Part shown: positions 21,790-32,655 of the stretch, piece by piece
How the letters are laid out: every line of letters begins with the position of its first letter
Numbering within the stretch: position 1 is the first letter of the stretch
Assembly (NCBI GenBank): GCA_029298735.1
Contig: JANSLP010000037.1
Coordinates: 1-64,000 of the forward strand
Reading direction: 5' to 3'
Source of the DNA: Ophiostoma sp. CBS 140.51
Taxonomy: Eukaryota > Ascomycota > Sordariomycetes > Ophiostomatales > Ophiostomataceae
Length of the DNA: 64,000 nucleotides
Notes under the pieces: generated by a model
The model's input: the letters and a program-made list of their open reading frames with translations, nothing else
Told to the model about the DNA's origin: nothing
The model's database searches: none
Position numbers and translations under genes: made by a program

Positions 21790-24750
21790 TTAGTCGGACT
21801 CGTTGCCCGCCATGACCTCGGCCTGGATTCCATTCCACTCCGTCTCAATCTCCTCCCGCGTCGTCCGTTTCAGTGGGACGCACTTCTTTTTTAGGAAAGC
21901 AAGGAAGCGACGTTTGGTGCGCTCCCGCTTGAACTGGGCCAGCACATTGCCGCGGCGGTCGATGCCCTTAACCTCTCGAGTGCCAATAACAATGATATCA
22001 GATTCGGGCGAGAACGCCACCTCGGTCAGCTCGCGCAGACGCAGGTGGAAATCCACGGGCTCAGCAAAGACGCCCCAACCAGTAGTCGGCTCCGTCTCCT
22101 TGAGCACCTGATGCTCAAACATTGGGTCAAAGTCGCGACGGCCTCCCGGGCCCGACCGGTAGGCCTGTTTCCTATCTACCCAGTGCCAGTATTGGGTCGT
22201 CTGCGGGTTGGTCGCCAGATCCTTTGTTTTCACCTGGTACACACGCCAGTCCTTCTTGACCACCGTGTCACGGGTCAGCGAGTCCGTCGTCGTGTACCCG
22301 TCGTGCTCGAGATCCTCGTCCTCCGCCTCGGCCGAAGAAGCGGGCACACCATCGGTGGCGTGCGAAGCAGCACGGCTGGGCGTGGCCGACGAGACAGATT
22401 CCGTCGCGGGAGTCGGGCCCTTGCTGTCGCGAGCTTTGGACGAGGCTGGCTTCCGGACGCGTGGGTTGGTCGTAGGCGTGGCCGTACCAGGTTTGGCGGT
22501 TCCGAGAGAGCGAGCCGACTGCTTGGTCTTTGTCTGCCGCGAGCCGCTGTCCTTGCCCGGGCGTTTCTCCGTGTCGACGAGAGCACGCTTCGCAGGTGTG
22601 GAGATGGCGGCATCGCCCAGAGGCGGGTCCTTGCGCTTCTCGCCGGCAGCCGGCTTCTTTTCGGGGCTGCCATCGACACTCCCAGGCTTGATCCCAGCAT
22701 CGCCGGCGCGCGGCTTCGAGGCGGCCGACGGGCGGCCAATGTTGCCGAAGCCGTTCTTGGAGCGAAGGTGGGCCAGCTTCGGGTCATGGTACAGCTTGGC
22801 AATAGCACGGTCCAGTTTGAAATTCCCCTTCTTCTCCAGATAGATCTCATACAAGCGTTGACGCAGCCACTCCAGAGGCGTTACGTCCAGCCGGAATTTG
22901 GCCAGCTCGTCGAGAGTTGCCACCATCCGGAACAGTGTGTCGTAGTGTGTGAGCGACGGCGTAATCCACTTTTTGCTAACAAGTTGATACGGATGGAAGT
23001 CGCATGTCGCAAGATACCGGGTCGTGGCCCTGCCTCGGTTCACCTGACGGCCAGCTTGGAAGACGGCTGTCCGCTCCTTGTCGGTCAAAGACGACTCTGG
23101 AAGAGCCTTGAGCTTTGCGAGCTTGTCCGTCCACTCCTCGAGCTTGCTTTGGATGGCACCTTCAATGGGCTTCCAGCCAGGCTCCCAGTAGGCATGATCG
23201 GGCGAGATCTTGCGCAGCGGGACACCGTGCATCAGATCAGGCTCCAAGAAGATCATGCCGTCGTGGCGCAGCGCAATCATATCCGCCGTGATCTCCTGGG
23301 AAGCCTCGGCAGAAGGGGACAGCTCGCGCACCATAAACGACTCAAATTGCTGTGGTGTGCCGGGTGACTGGCTGTGGGCCTGGCTTGTCCGTCCACGCTT
23401 GCTCGAGGGCCGGCCGTCTGTCTTGTCCAGAGCCATGGGTGATCCCTGATTGGACAATGTGTTGGCAGACTGCTTGGTGGGCGTTCCCACTGGTCCGCAG
23501 TTGAGGTGCGACTGCTCATCTTGGTGGGCCGGCTGCTTCTTCTGCTTGGCCGACTTGGATGATGCTGAAGCACTGGCCTGCGGACCGCGGTTGGGACCCG
23601 AGGCGCCGTGACAGCCTTGCTTGTTCCACTCGCAGTTACCGCAGCGCGGGAAATCCGGGCCGCCAACGATGATACACAACGAAAAGAGTCCTTGGCCCTT
23701 AGCGCATGTTTGACAGGCGCGGTCTTGAAGTTCGCCGGTTGCTTGTATCATAAAACTCAACCATTTCGAACGCTTCTGATCGTTGCCTTCGTAGATGGAG
23801 TCCATATGGGCCTGTGTAAACTTGCGGCCCAGGCGGATCTCGACAGGGCGCTGTACTCGCCGTTCTAGCAATGTCTGGATCCAGTGGTTTTCTGGGCGGA
23901 TAGGCATGACTGTACCCACGCTTTCGCCAGCCGTGTTGACAACTGACACGGACCCATCGGCGTTGGGCTCGTAGTCTGAAGGGACGTTGTGGGCGCGGGC
24001 GTTTTGAGCATTTTGTGTTGCTGAAGCGGCAACCCCAAGAGGCGAGGGGCTAGCTGAATCATGGCTGTGCCCGTTCGTAGCACCGTGGGAGACACCGTTG
24101 CTGCCATTTCGTAGTGGAAGGGTTCTAGCCTTTGCTGGGTGGCTGCCAGATGCCGAGAAAGAAAATGGGCTGCCGTTGGCCTCTCCGTTGACTGGTGACC
24201 CGTGCCCGTCGACCTGCATGGGCGTTGCTCCGTTCGTGGCCTGTGTGGCCTGCCGATGGCGAGCCTCAATGAAGCGCCGGCCCTTGTTGATCCAGGCACG
24301 AACGCGAAAGTCGTCGGCGGCCCGGCGGTCGACCACAGCTTTGCGCCGCTTTGTAAACTCGTCGACCAGCCATTCCAGGTCGGCCTTCTTCTCATCGACA
24401 AGCACGCGAGCCTGCAAAAGCATCTCCGTGAGCCTATTATGCTCACAAACGGCGGCGTCGAGCTCGGTCCGAAGCAGCTCCTCCTCGCCATTGTACTCCT
24501 CGACCATCTCGCGGTCCTCCTTTTGGCGAGCTTCGGCAATCTGCTGCAGCCAGTTCTCCTCGATCGTGTCCCAGTCGTAGTCCTCGTCATCCTCGTCCGT
24601 GGGAAGTCGGGGCGGCTGGACACCAATGGCCGAGCTCTCTCCCGCGCCGATCCCGGTCCCAACATTCTGGGCTAGGCCTCCAACACCTCCAACGCCTCCA
24701 GCACTTCCTGCATGGGGCGCTGCCCCGTTGGGCGCCACACCATTCGACAT
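21790..24750 (-). CDS. DUF3716 domain protein, large and multi-domain
   Basis: A single exon of 986 residues starting at ATG 24750. The N-terminus is Gly/Ala-rich. An acidic segment (DEDDEDYDWD, 52-61) leads into a long charged coiled coil (about 62-165). The DUF3716 cysteine cluster lies at C346, C349, C359, C370, C373 and C380 (CQTCAKGQG, CGNCEWNKQGC), a probable zinc-binding module of filamentous fungi. A conserved middle region (about 485-670, including HDGMIFLEPDLMHGVPLRK and TRYLATCDFHPY) is followed by a basic, Ser/Thr/Pro-rich disordered stretch with KKP and KRK motifs. The C-terminal domain (about 840-986, with DWRVYQVKTKD, QYWHWV and FLAFLKKKCVP) is predicted alpha/beta. The basic stretches suggest a nuclear protein, perhaps chromatin-associated, but no function is known. 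Confidence 0.85.
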   Translation of the reverse strand: MSNGVAPNGAAPHAGSAGGVGGVGGLAQNVGTGIGAGESSAIGVQPPRLPTDEDDEDYDWDTIEENWLQQIAEARQKEDREMVEEYNGEEELLRTELDAAVCEHNRLTEMLLQARVLVDEKKADLEWLVDEFTKRRKAVVDRRAADDFRVRAWINKGRRFIEARHRQATQATNGATPMQVDGHGSPVNGEANGSPFSFSASGSHPAKARTLPLRNGSNGVSHGATNGHSHDSASPSPLGVAASATQNAQNARAHNVPSDYEPNADGSVSVVNTAGESVGTVMPIRPENHWIQTLLERRVQRPVEIRLGRKFTQAHMDSIYEGNDQKRSKWLSFMIQATGELQDRACQTCAKGQGLFSLCIIVGGPDFPRCGNCEWNKQGCHGASGPNRGPQASASASSKSAKQKKQPAHQDEQSHLNCGPVGTPTKQSANTLSNQGSPMALDKTDGRPSSKRGRTSQAHSQSPGTPQQFESFMVRELSPSAEASQEITADMIALRHDGMIFLEPDLMHGVPLRKISPDHAYWEPGWKPIEGAIQSKLEEWTDKLAKLKALPESSLTDKERTAVFQAGRQVNRGRATTRYLATCDFHPYQLVSKKWITPSLTHYDTLFRMVATLDELAKFRLDVTPLEWLRQRLYEIYLEKKGNFKLDRAIAKLYHDPKLAHLRSKNGFGNIGRPSAASKPRAGDAGIKPGSVDGSPEKKPAAGEKRKDPPLGDAAISTPAKRALVDTEKRPGKDSGSRQTKTKQSARSLGTAKPGTATPTTNPRVRKPASSKARDSKGPTPATESVSSATPSRAASHATDGVPASSAEAEDEDLEHDGYTTTDSLTRDTVVKKDWRVYQVKTKDLATNPQTTQYWHWVDRKQAYRSGPGGRRDFDPMFEHQVLKETEPTTGWGVFAEPVDFHLRLRELTEVAFSPESDIIVIGTREVKGIDRRGNVLAQFKRERTKRRFLAFLKKKCVPLKRTTREEIETEWNGIQAEVMAGNESD

Positions 24751-27402
24751 CCTACCAGGCAGATTGGTGTTTGGCTGGGAGTGACATGGAATAAACTTGT
24801 GCGAAGCTCAACAGGGGCGCCGATCAAGGAACTGGCAAAGAGAAGAGTGATGGGGAGGTGTGAGTGTGGAAGTGGGTATCAATATAAAAGAAAAAAAGGA
24901 ATAGGTGATGATAACTGCGTGGACCAACTCTCGCCGGAGTCAATGCTGGAGAAGAGTCGAAAATTGGGATAGGGAAAGAAAATATATAGTGAAGAAGAGT
25001 GTGGAAGTCGTTGGTGTCACCAGGGTGAGACGTGGAAAGAAAACAATGAAGATGGGGGAGCTGTAGGGAGGTCGAGCTGGAGGACAGACAGCAGTCCTGG
25101 AAAACAGAAACGTTGGCAAATGAGAAACAATCAAGGTCCTCAATAGCCGGTAAACAATTTGAAAAGTCCTGAAACCGTTGATGGCGGTTGGGCCGGGAGC
25201 TATCGCATCGTGATATCCGGGCCTTATGCAGGGGTAGAAATGAGATGCGCCGAGCGCGAGAAGTGAGATGGCCTGGCAGAGGCCAAAACAGAAAGCGGAT
25301 AGAGTGAGGTCTGCAATAAAGCAAAGAGAAGAAGGAAGAATGGGAAAGGACAGAGATGGGAGTGCAGTTAGCGATGCGCCGGGATGGTGGTGATGCGCGC
25401 GGCTCAAAAGTGGGAGATGGAGAATGCGATCCGGATTGCGGCTTGAGAAGAAGAAAAGAGGAAGAGGAGGGAAGAGGAGGGAAACCTTGGGAAGCCGGTG
25501 TTTATAATGCGAGATTCTTGTCGTTGGGCAACCTGATGCGAATTTGGCGGCGGGGTAAGGGAAGGTGCGATGGACGATGGCCAAGGAGAGAGGGAAGGTG
25601 CGCGCGCGCAAAGAAGAGAGGGTTTGTGAAAGTACGAATGCAGAAGGAGCGACGGATGAGGTTGAGAGTGGTGGTGGTGGTCGATTGGATGGAGGAAGCG
25701 TGACAAGGCGAGCGCGGCGCGCGACAAGGCCAGGCCAGACCAGGCCAGAACAGGCCGAGCCACGGAAAAAAATAAAGGCAGAAAATGGGAAGGAGCCCCA
25801 GGTTACGGGGAGAGGCAAGCGCGGCGCAGAAGTCACTCCGTCGAGTATTGTCTGCTAATTTGTAGGGAAGTCGCTGAAAGGGGTACTTGTCCAGGCCTGG
25901 GGAATAGCGACTGAACCCGTAATCGCAAGGAGCAGAGGAGGCTCGGGAGGCAATGCATGCGACCATGCGCTAGAAAGCTGGACGACGAACCAAGCGCTAA
26001 ATGCAGCTTCAAGGAGAGCATCTGGAAAAAAGAGGCTCGATTGGATAGAATATAGGACGCTGGATATATACTGTCAGCAGAGATGATTTTAGACAAACGG
26101 TGAGATGTAGGCTGGTCTAGTGGTGACTGGAACTTGGAAGCTGGATAGAAAGCACTGAACGTTCCAATCACTGCCAATAATCATAATTCGCAAGGCTACC
26201 ATGACGAAAGTTACAGAATCGAATGAGAAGACAACAGCAGGAACTGGTATACATCCTTTATGACCTACTGTAAACGTAATAGATGAAGACAAGATATTGA
26301 CTTTGCTGACACAAAATTAAGGATTTCGACAGTGCTGGCACTTCAGTAGCGACAGATATAGTGAAGCTCTTCTGGAGCATGTTATTCTCATGCAGCACTT
26401 CGGGATATAGAAATTCTAGCACCAAAAAACCTCATTTCCTATATTTGACTGAACATCGAGAAAAGGTCTATAAATTATCAGAAAATACACACTGAAGTAG
26501 ACAATCGTATAAAAAAAAAAGTGACACAACCCAAATTAATACTTAAAAAGAAAACCGATCCAGACGTTGCGGAGGGACGTACACTTCTGTATCTCATAGG
26601 GGTGTCTACTGCATCTATGAACTCGGCTATTCTTGGCATACCAAATCCTCGTCTCTACATATTCAGGCCTTCGATGTCACAACTGCCGCATGTTTTCTCG
26701 ATACAAAAAGTGACTCAATCCCATTAATAATACGAATCTATGTATAACTTTGACTTAACTGCAATTGGGGACCGTTCAATAGGATACAACTTTTCAATGG
26801 AAGATCTAATCATCAACTTTCCACCCCCATCTCAGTCTCTCCCACCCTCGAAGTCCAACGACACTTCACCAAACAAATGCAGTTCTTTCAAAAAGACAAG
26901 TAAGATATGTAGTTGATATTTCTTTTACTATGGATGATGGTAATAATACTGAATAAAAAGAACACCCTCCCAGCAAACACGCGCCCGTTGTATGTTTTAT
27001 CTCCCTTCGTTGCAATCAGACATCTGTCGACGAGGCGACAGGAACAGACAAGATCAGGGACAACAAGAGGAAAGAACGACAAAAAGACAAAGGAGAATAA
27101 AATCATAAAACCCGGAAAGAGGCCCAGTATATAGAAACGCCGTGACAATAGAAAGAAATCGAACAGACAGAAAAACCCAACGCTGAATGCGGCAGTTCCG
27201 TATATCCACCTTCCCCGGTAAGCACTAGATAGAGCTTTTTTGAAAGGTAGGATATGTGGAGGTAGATGGAGTGAAAAGAGAGAAAAGAGATGGCGAGAGA
27301 ACCCGGCAGAGATTAAAACGACGTATGAGAAGAAATGGTAGTGATGGTGGTGATGTAGATGGTTGTCGACGACTGTCGACGGCTGTCGCCGTCTCCCGTC
27401 TC
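24751..27402. other. Gene-poor region upstream of the DUF3716 gene
   Basis: About 2.65 kb. From 24750 to about 25800 the minus strand is C/T-rich and carries long open frames without ATG starts, read here as promoter and leader of the DUF3716 gene. From about 26040 to 27200 it is AT-rich with A-tracts (26510). I see no gene. Confidence 0.5.
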
Positions 27403-28472
27403 TTAGTACTTGGAGAAGCGGTTGCCCGTCGGCGAGTAACCGTGGTCATAGGCACTCGACTGGCCGTAGGGGTCCTCGGTATAGATAGTGTTGCGGCGGT
27501 CCTCCTCGGGCATCAGCTCCTTGACCTCCCAGTTGTTCATGCGCGTGCCCACGGAGAACTCGAGGTCCTCCCTAGTGATGGAGTCCCAGTACTTGTAGAC
27601 CATCATGACGGCCAGCAGGTTGCATGTCGTGGCGAAGAAGAGACCATCCAAATAATGGCTGATGGCGACGCAGATGCGCGAGCTAAAGGCGTACAGCAGA
27701 ACCTGGCCGGCAATGAGGAAGAAGACACCAAATGCAATGTCACCGAGGGGCCAGCGGTCCTGGAGGGTGCGCAGGACCAGAATAGTTTGGAGGACAATGT
27801 AGACGAGCAGCTGGATGCCGTTGAGCAAATACAAAACGACAAAGAGGCCGACGGTGTTGGTGGGGCCGAGGCCGGCCCAGGACTTGAATGTGGCGAGCGA
27901 GACGAGGAAGGAAATGACAAAGGCGGCAAACGAACACAAGCGCAGCATCCAGAGGGAGAGCGGGGTGCCGTCCTCGTAGAGCTGGAAACCGACGAAGCCG
28001 TTGATGAAGAGCGAGGTGACGAGGGCGGACGCGAGGCCGGACTGGATGGCGACAAAGTAGGGGTAGGGGCCGGAGCCTGGCGGGACAACACCGGCGTCGA
28101 TGATGAGCGAGAAGAAGGTGAGCAGCAGGTAGATGTAAAAGAATGTCGTGATTTCCTTGCGGCCTAAATGTGCAGCGGTTAATAAAATGAATACCACGGT
28201 GGACGTAAAAGGAATAGAGTGGGCGCAGACTGACCAACTGCTGTAAACTTCCCGCGGACGTGGAAGATCATGATAATGGTCATCAGCAGGGCGACAATGT
28301 GCATGGCACTGGCGGCGCCCTGGAAGATGATGGTGTTGGCGAGCTCAATGTTGCGGGCATAGCAGTCGGGCTCGATGCCAACACCAAAGGAGATGGAGGT
28401 GATGGCGCCGACGGACGCGCACAGCGGGATGGGCGCCGTACGGCAGAGGCTTGTAAAGTCGCCGAAACCCAT
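27403..28472 (-). CDS. CHS7: Chitin synthase export chaperone CHS7
   Basis: Exons 28472-28235 and 28163-27403 encode 332 residues, with a 71-nt intron (gtcagt...tttag) inside the FTAVGRKEI motif, which is restored on joining. The protein has the family signature MGFGDFxxLC at the start, CYARNIELANTIIFQGA, the loop AGVVPPGSGPYPYF, GFQLYEDGTPLSLW, FKSWAGLGPTNTV, QDRWPLGDIAFGVFF and the C-terminal MVYKYWDSITREDLEFSVG, with seven hydrophobic segments. Chs7 is an ER membrane protein required for folding and ER exit of chitin synthase Chs3. Its length is typical. The cytosolic tail ends in a Tyr/Ser-rich stretch. Confidence 0.97.
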
Positions 28473-30923
28473 GGCGGCGGTTGGGCGTTGTCGAGGGAGT
28501 GAGAGTGTGTAGCCAGAAATGAAGTCGAGAGGCGGAAGATCGCGAGATTGCGTCGATTGAGGGATGAACGAACTCTCGAGACTCTCGGGCGTTGACGATG
28601 TCCCGCGGGGAGAAAGACGAGTGAAGAGCCGTGTAACGATTTTGTCGTACAGTCGTACAGTGGCGTCGTCGTTCGAGTGTGTGGTCGTCGTGGTAATGGG
28701 AATGGTAATGATGCGGTGGTTGTGTGTTGTCCCCAAAAATAGACCGGAATGCAAAAAAGGAGAAAGCGAGAGTCGAAGGAAAGCGAAAGTGTCGTCGAGC
28801 GAGAAAGTCGAAAGTCGAAAGTCGAAAGTCGAAGAGTAACGAATGAAGAAGCGAAAGAAAACAAAAGGAAAAACAAGAGGATATGGCGCGTTGTCGAGCA
28901 CGGATCGTGGGATTGGGAGAAAGATGAGGCCAAGACGGAGGAAGAGAGGGAAAGGAAGCAAAAATCCAAAAAGCAAGACCAAAAGTGATGAGAGGCAGAA
29001 ATGGGGACGGAATAAAGGGAAACAGTGGAGGGAGTGGGGAGTGGTCACAAAACAGGGCAGACAGGGCAGGAGCAGCGCTCGTGATGGTGGTTGCCGCGCA
29101 GAAATTTCCTCGTTTTCAGGGTGGGCAGCGTGCCTGGCGCTCGTGCGGTTGGTGTGGGCAGTGCTGAAAATAGAGTCGTTGGCGTAAAAGGAAAACACAA
29201 ACGGGATCGTTGCTGGGGCCGTTCCTTGCCAATTTTGCCTTGCCCCTGGGAGCGGCGCCAGGTTCTGGCCAGGGCCTTGGCAGTCTGTCGTGCACGGGCC
29301 AACGCATCGTCCAGCGCAAACAAACAGCGTCTCGACTGCTGTCCGTGGCTGGCCGTGACTGCAACTGCTGTGATTAGCCTGATTCCACAGGGGACTCTCT
29401 GAGTCTCTCTCAGAAGGACCAGAAGGACGCACGTTGGCAGAAAAGTCCCCACTTGTTGCTCGAGCGGGTTTAGTGTCGACAGAAGTGGGCAGGGGTTCTC
29501 GTATTGGGCGCAAAGCAAGCAGGGAAGGAGCGAGACAGACACGAAAACCAGACAGACAAGGTCACCACACGCAGTCGCCGCACTGAAAACACGGTCTCGC
29601 GCTCTTGTGCGTGCTCCTTCGTTGTAGCGGGGCGTTCGCAAATTTGGCCGATTAGGAAGTTGCCAGGGGCATAATGCTCATAATACGAAATCACCACTCT
29701 GGATCACTTTTGGCCGTTCGCCATTTCAACCCGCATGGCTCCCGCATAAACCCCTTTGTCTGCGGCGAGCCGACACTGAGTAAGACGTCGAACAATCTCG
29801 ACAATCTCACCATCTCGACGACGTCAAAGGGAACGACTGGTACCGTTACTTGAGCCGCGACGGATGCTTCCGCGCCGTTGTTCTTTCTTCCCCTTCTCTT
29901 CGAGGACTGAGTAGTGATGCAACCTAAAGTTTGGTGCCACCGTCTTCCATCGTTTTCACGTCCTCCGTCTTTGTCTTGCATTTATTTGCTCTTCGTCTTT
30001 TCATTCAACTCCTTCCTCATGTTTCGGTTCACGGATCGCCAGTGCTGCCGAAACAGACCGCCGAAACAGCCAGAATGAGAGGACAAAAGGACAGCAAAAC
30101 AGTCGCGACAAATCGACAAATCGACAGACCGACAAAACGAAAGCGACGCTGCGGCAGAACATGAGAAGCACCTGATTTGCAGTCTGTGCAAAAGGGTCGA
30201 CGGCCTGAAGGTTTCGAGATGCCACCTGCAAAGAAAGTCTGGTTCAGGATCGCAGCTAAGAGAGCTTCATTGCATCTGCGTGCATCGCTCTGGAGCATCT
30301 GGTGATCGCGAGAATGGGTGCAGGAGGAAGACGGCGTCTGAATTGCTATTTGTAGTTACCCATTTACTCCTATCTCAAGCAAGGCTTGATTGATGGTTGG
30401 CTATTGTTGTCGCGATCCAAGATGGATTGATTCGTTGTGTTCTGTTTTCCCCCCCTTCTCCTCACCCAACAAACAGAGCCTCGATGCAGGATGATTGATG
30501 GGCCTCGACCAAGCCATCCCAGCGCATGATGCAGCACACTGCAGACCACTCCAACACGCTGCAAGTGCCATCCCACCCGTATGCAAGTTGCAGCAGTCGG
30601 CAGCCAATAGACAGTGTGTGTGCCGTGGATGAGGCTGCGGACAGCAGAAGTAAGCACCGGAATGCACCAATATACACCCAACTACACCAAAAACACCAGC
30701 GCGTATCTGAGGCTGCGGCTCAGATTGAGGGGAAGGAAGGCTATCATTGTCCAATCAGTTAAAGGAGGCTGTCCTCGGCAGCATCTCTTTCTACCTCACT
30801 CTGTGTGGCCATTATTGACAACATTGAAATACTCTGCTGCTTCACTTCCAGGTCAACGAGCGACTGTCTTTCTTTTACCTCTTTTCACTCCAACGACCAT
30901 GGTGGCCTTCACAGACACTGGCC
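28473..30923. other. Divergent intergenic region between CHS7 and the F-box gene
   Basis: About 2.4 kb. Next to CHS7 (28740-29000) the plus strand is strongly purine-rich, meaning a pyrimidine-rich promoter or leader for CHS7. The long minus-strand open frame over 28179-29513 runs through this low-complexity stretch in another frame and is not a gene. Nothing else is recognised up to the F-box gene start. Confidence 0.5.
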
Positions 30924-32237
30924 ATGGCGGACTCGGATCCGACAGATGCTGTCCAGGCTGACCAGCCGGTGGTCAGTGGTGCCGCCTCTCTGATGCGCCT
31001 TCCTAATGAACTCCTCTTTGGTGTCGGCAGTCTTCTCTGCCCCGGCGACATGGCCCGACTGATGCGCACATCACGCTTCTTTTACCAGCTGCTGGTCAAC
31101 ACTCTGTACCAACGAGATGCTGACAACAAGACGTCCAACAACGACAACAACACAGCCGACAAGGACTGCAGCTGCTGTTCATCCGCTCTTCGCTGGGGTT
31201 GCTTGACAAGCAACGTCGACACCATGAAGCGAGCTTTAGCAGTGCCCGGTATCGACATGACCTTGAGTTGGCCTCACACCTTTGCCATGGCGTTGGACAC
31301 GTCGTGTCCCAGTCCGGTGAAAACCTTGTTGTGCCTCTTGGGTCATGGCCTGCCCATCAATGTCCCCATCTTCCGCGACCGGTATGGCAAACCCATCGAC
31401 TACGGTCCGTCGTCGTCGCTCGAGACGTTTTGGCCACTGTTGGCAGACATTCTCTATGCGGCCTCGCAGGCGCCGCGGTGGTGTCCCATCCCCGTTATTG
31501 CGTGCTGTTTTGAGGGAGGCGCCACACTTGCTGTCGGCGACACTTCCGCCGCCGGAAGCGCCCTGCGGCACCTCGTGTCGTCTGTGTGGGACCATGTCCT
31601 GAGGCTGGTGCAAGTCCGTGGGCCACGGCAGTGGAAGTATCCACACTCGACGGTGACGCAACTTCGACACGACCACTGCCTCCACGACGGTGTTGCATGC
31701 AATGTGGCCGTGACCCGTCTCCTTTTGAGAGACGGAAAAGCGGACTCCAACGTCGTCTTCCCCGTCCGGCACGTGGAGAGGTACAGCCTGAGTGCACCCA
31801 ACGACTCGCTATTGGTGCGCGCCGTCTCCGACCCGCGGCGGCCGGTGGAGCTGCTGCAGTGCTTGGCGGATGCGGGGGCCAATCTCCAAAAATTGTGTGA
31901 GGGCGGCCGCGAGTACAGTCCACCCCTCCACGCCATCCTCCGGGATGCTATACTTCAACGCTCTTTGGCAGCCTGCCCTCGCCGCCACAACTGGGACTGT
32001 TGTCCAGCTACTCTACGGTATCCTAAAGCGGATGCCATTTTACGTTTTCTTTTGGCACGAGTGCCGTTCACAGGTGGTGCCCAGAGTCAGCACCTTCGTC
32101 GAGGCGGCGGCAGTGGACAGGACCGGACGCTGTGGCTGCTGGACCGGTGGGATGCGCGCTGGCAGCGGTTTTGCAAGAGGCCAAAAAGGACACAACGACG
32201 ACAAAGAGGGCCAGTCAAGAGACGGAGGACGGTGTGA
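30924..32237 (+). CDS. F-box protein with degenerate ankyrin-like repeats
   Basis: A single exon of 437 residues starting at ATG 30924. An earlier ATG at 30899 opens only a short frame. Residues about 22-65 (LMRLPNELLFGVGSLLCPGDMARLMRTSRFFYQLL) form an F-box. A short Asn/Asp-rich, Cys-containing loop follows. The rest carries ankyrin-like helix pairs (SALRWGCLTSNVDTMKRAL, VKTLLCLLGHGLPINVP, VELLQCLADAGANLQKL, then PPLHAILRDAI). The C-terminus is very basic (KRPKRTQRRQRGPVKRRRTV), a likely nuclear localisation signal. Such F-box/ankyrin proteins are expanded in filamentous fungi and are assumed to deliver substrates to SCF ubiquitin ligases. The substrate is unknown. Confidence 0.75.
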   Translation: MADSDPTDAVQADQPVVSGAASLMRLPNELLFGVGSLLCPGDMARLMRTSRFFYQLLVNTLYQRDADNKTSNNDNNTADKDCSCCSSALRWGCLTSNVDTMKRALAVPGIDMTLSWPHTFAMALDTSCPSPVKTLLCLLGHGLPINVPIFRDRYGKPIDYGPSSSLETFWPLLADILYAASQAPRWCPIPVIACCFEGGATLAVGDTSAAGSALRHLVSSVWDHVLRLVQVRGPRQWKYPHSTVTQLRHDHCLHDGVACNVAVTRLLLRDGKADSNVVFPVRHVERYSLSAPNDSLLVRAVSDPRRPVELLQCLADAGANLQKLCEGGREYSPPLHAILRDAILQRSLAACPRRHNWDCCPATLRYPKADAILRFLLARVPFTGGAQSQHLRRGGGSGQDRTLWLLDRWDARWQRFCKRPKRTQRRQRGPVKRRRTV

Positions 32238-32655
32238 AAAGGAAATATGGGTAAGATACGTTAAAACGACAGATTTATTACTTATTTTTATGCTCGGGCC
32301 TACACGTTATGGAGTCTATGGACAACTATTACAATTTAATACAAGCAAAACTCAACCAAAAAAATAAAATCATAATTAAATATTGTTGTTTAGAAAATAT
32401 ACCATCGAATGGGGATTGAAGAAAGACAAAACGAAAGCAATGAGCGTCGGCGTCTGATGCGGTGTTTGTTAGGCACATTTGGTTTGGAGATGTTCTTGGG
32501 AAGCTAGCCAATGATGGCAAGTGCAGGCGGCGGCGTTGTCTTGGATGCACAACAGCTCTCGAGCTCCCCGCCATCTTAAACTCGTTCATCACAACGATCA
32601 TCGCATTTCCTTACCGATTACATCACATCAACTTATCAATTCATCAACACACAGA
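32238..32655. other. Intergenic between the F-box and HRI1 genes
   Basis: About 420 nt, AT-rich in the first 170 nt (3' UTR side). It ends in an A/C-rich leader before the HRI1 start. No gene is seen. Confidence 0.5.

Noticed and set aside
22045..23367. 440-residue plus-strand open frame inside the DUF3716 gene
   Set aside because: Antisense shadow of the GC-rich coding frame, Arg/Leu/Val-rich with no family resemblance.
24940..25836. 298-residue minus-strand open frame upstream of the DUF3716 gene
   Set aside because: No ATG start (GTG), Ser/Pro/Leu/Phe-rich, and lies in the pyrimidine-rich leader of the downstream gene.
28179..29513. 444-residue minus-strand open frame over and upstream of CHS7
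   Set aside because: It overlaps CHS7 exon 1 in frame and then extends through low-complexity Phe/Ser/Leu-rich promoter sequence. The CHS7 family start is internal at 28472, so the upstream part is leader.
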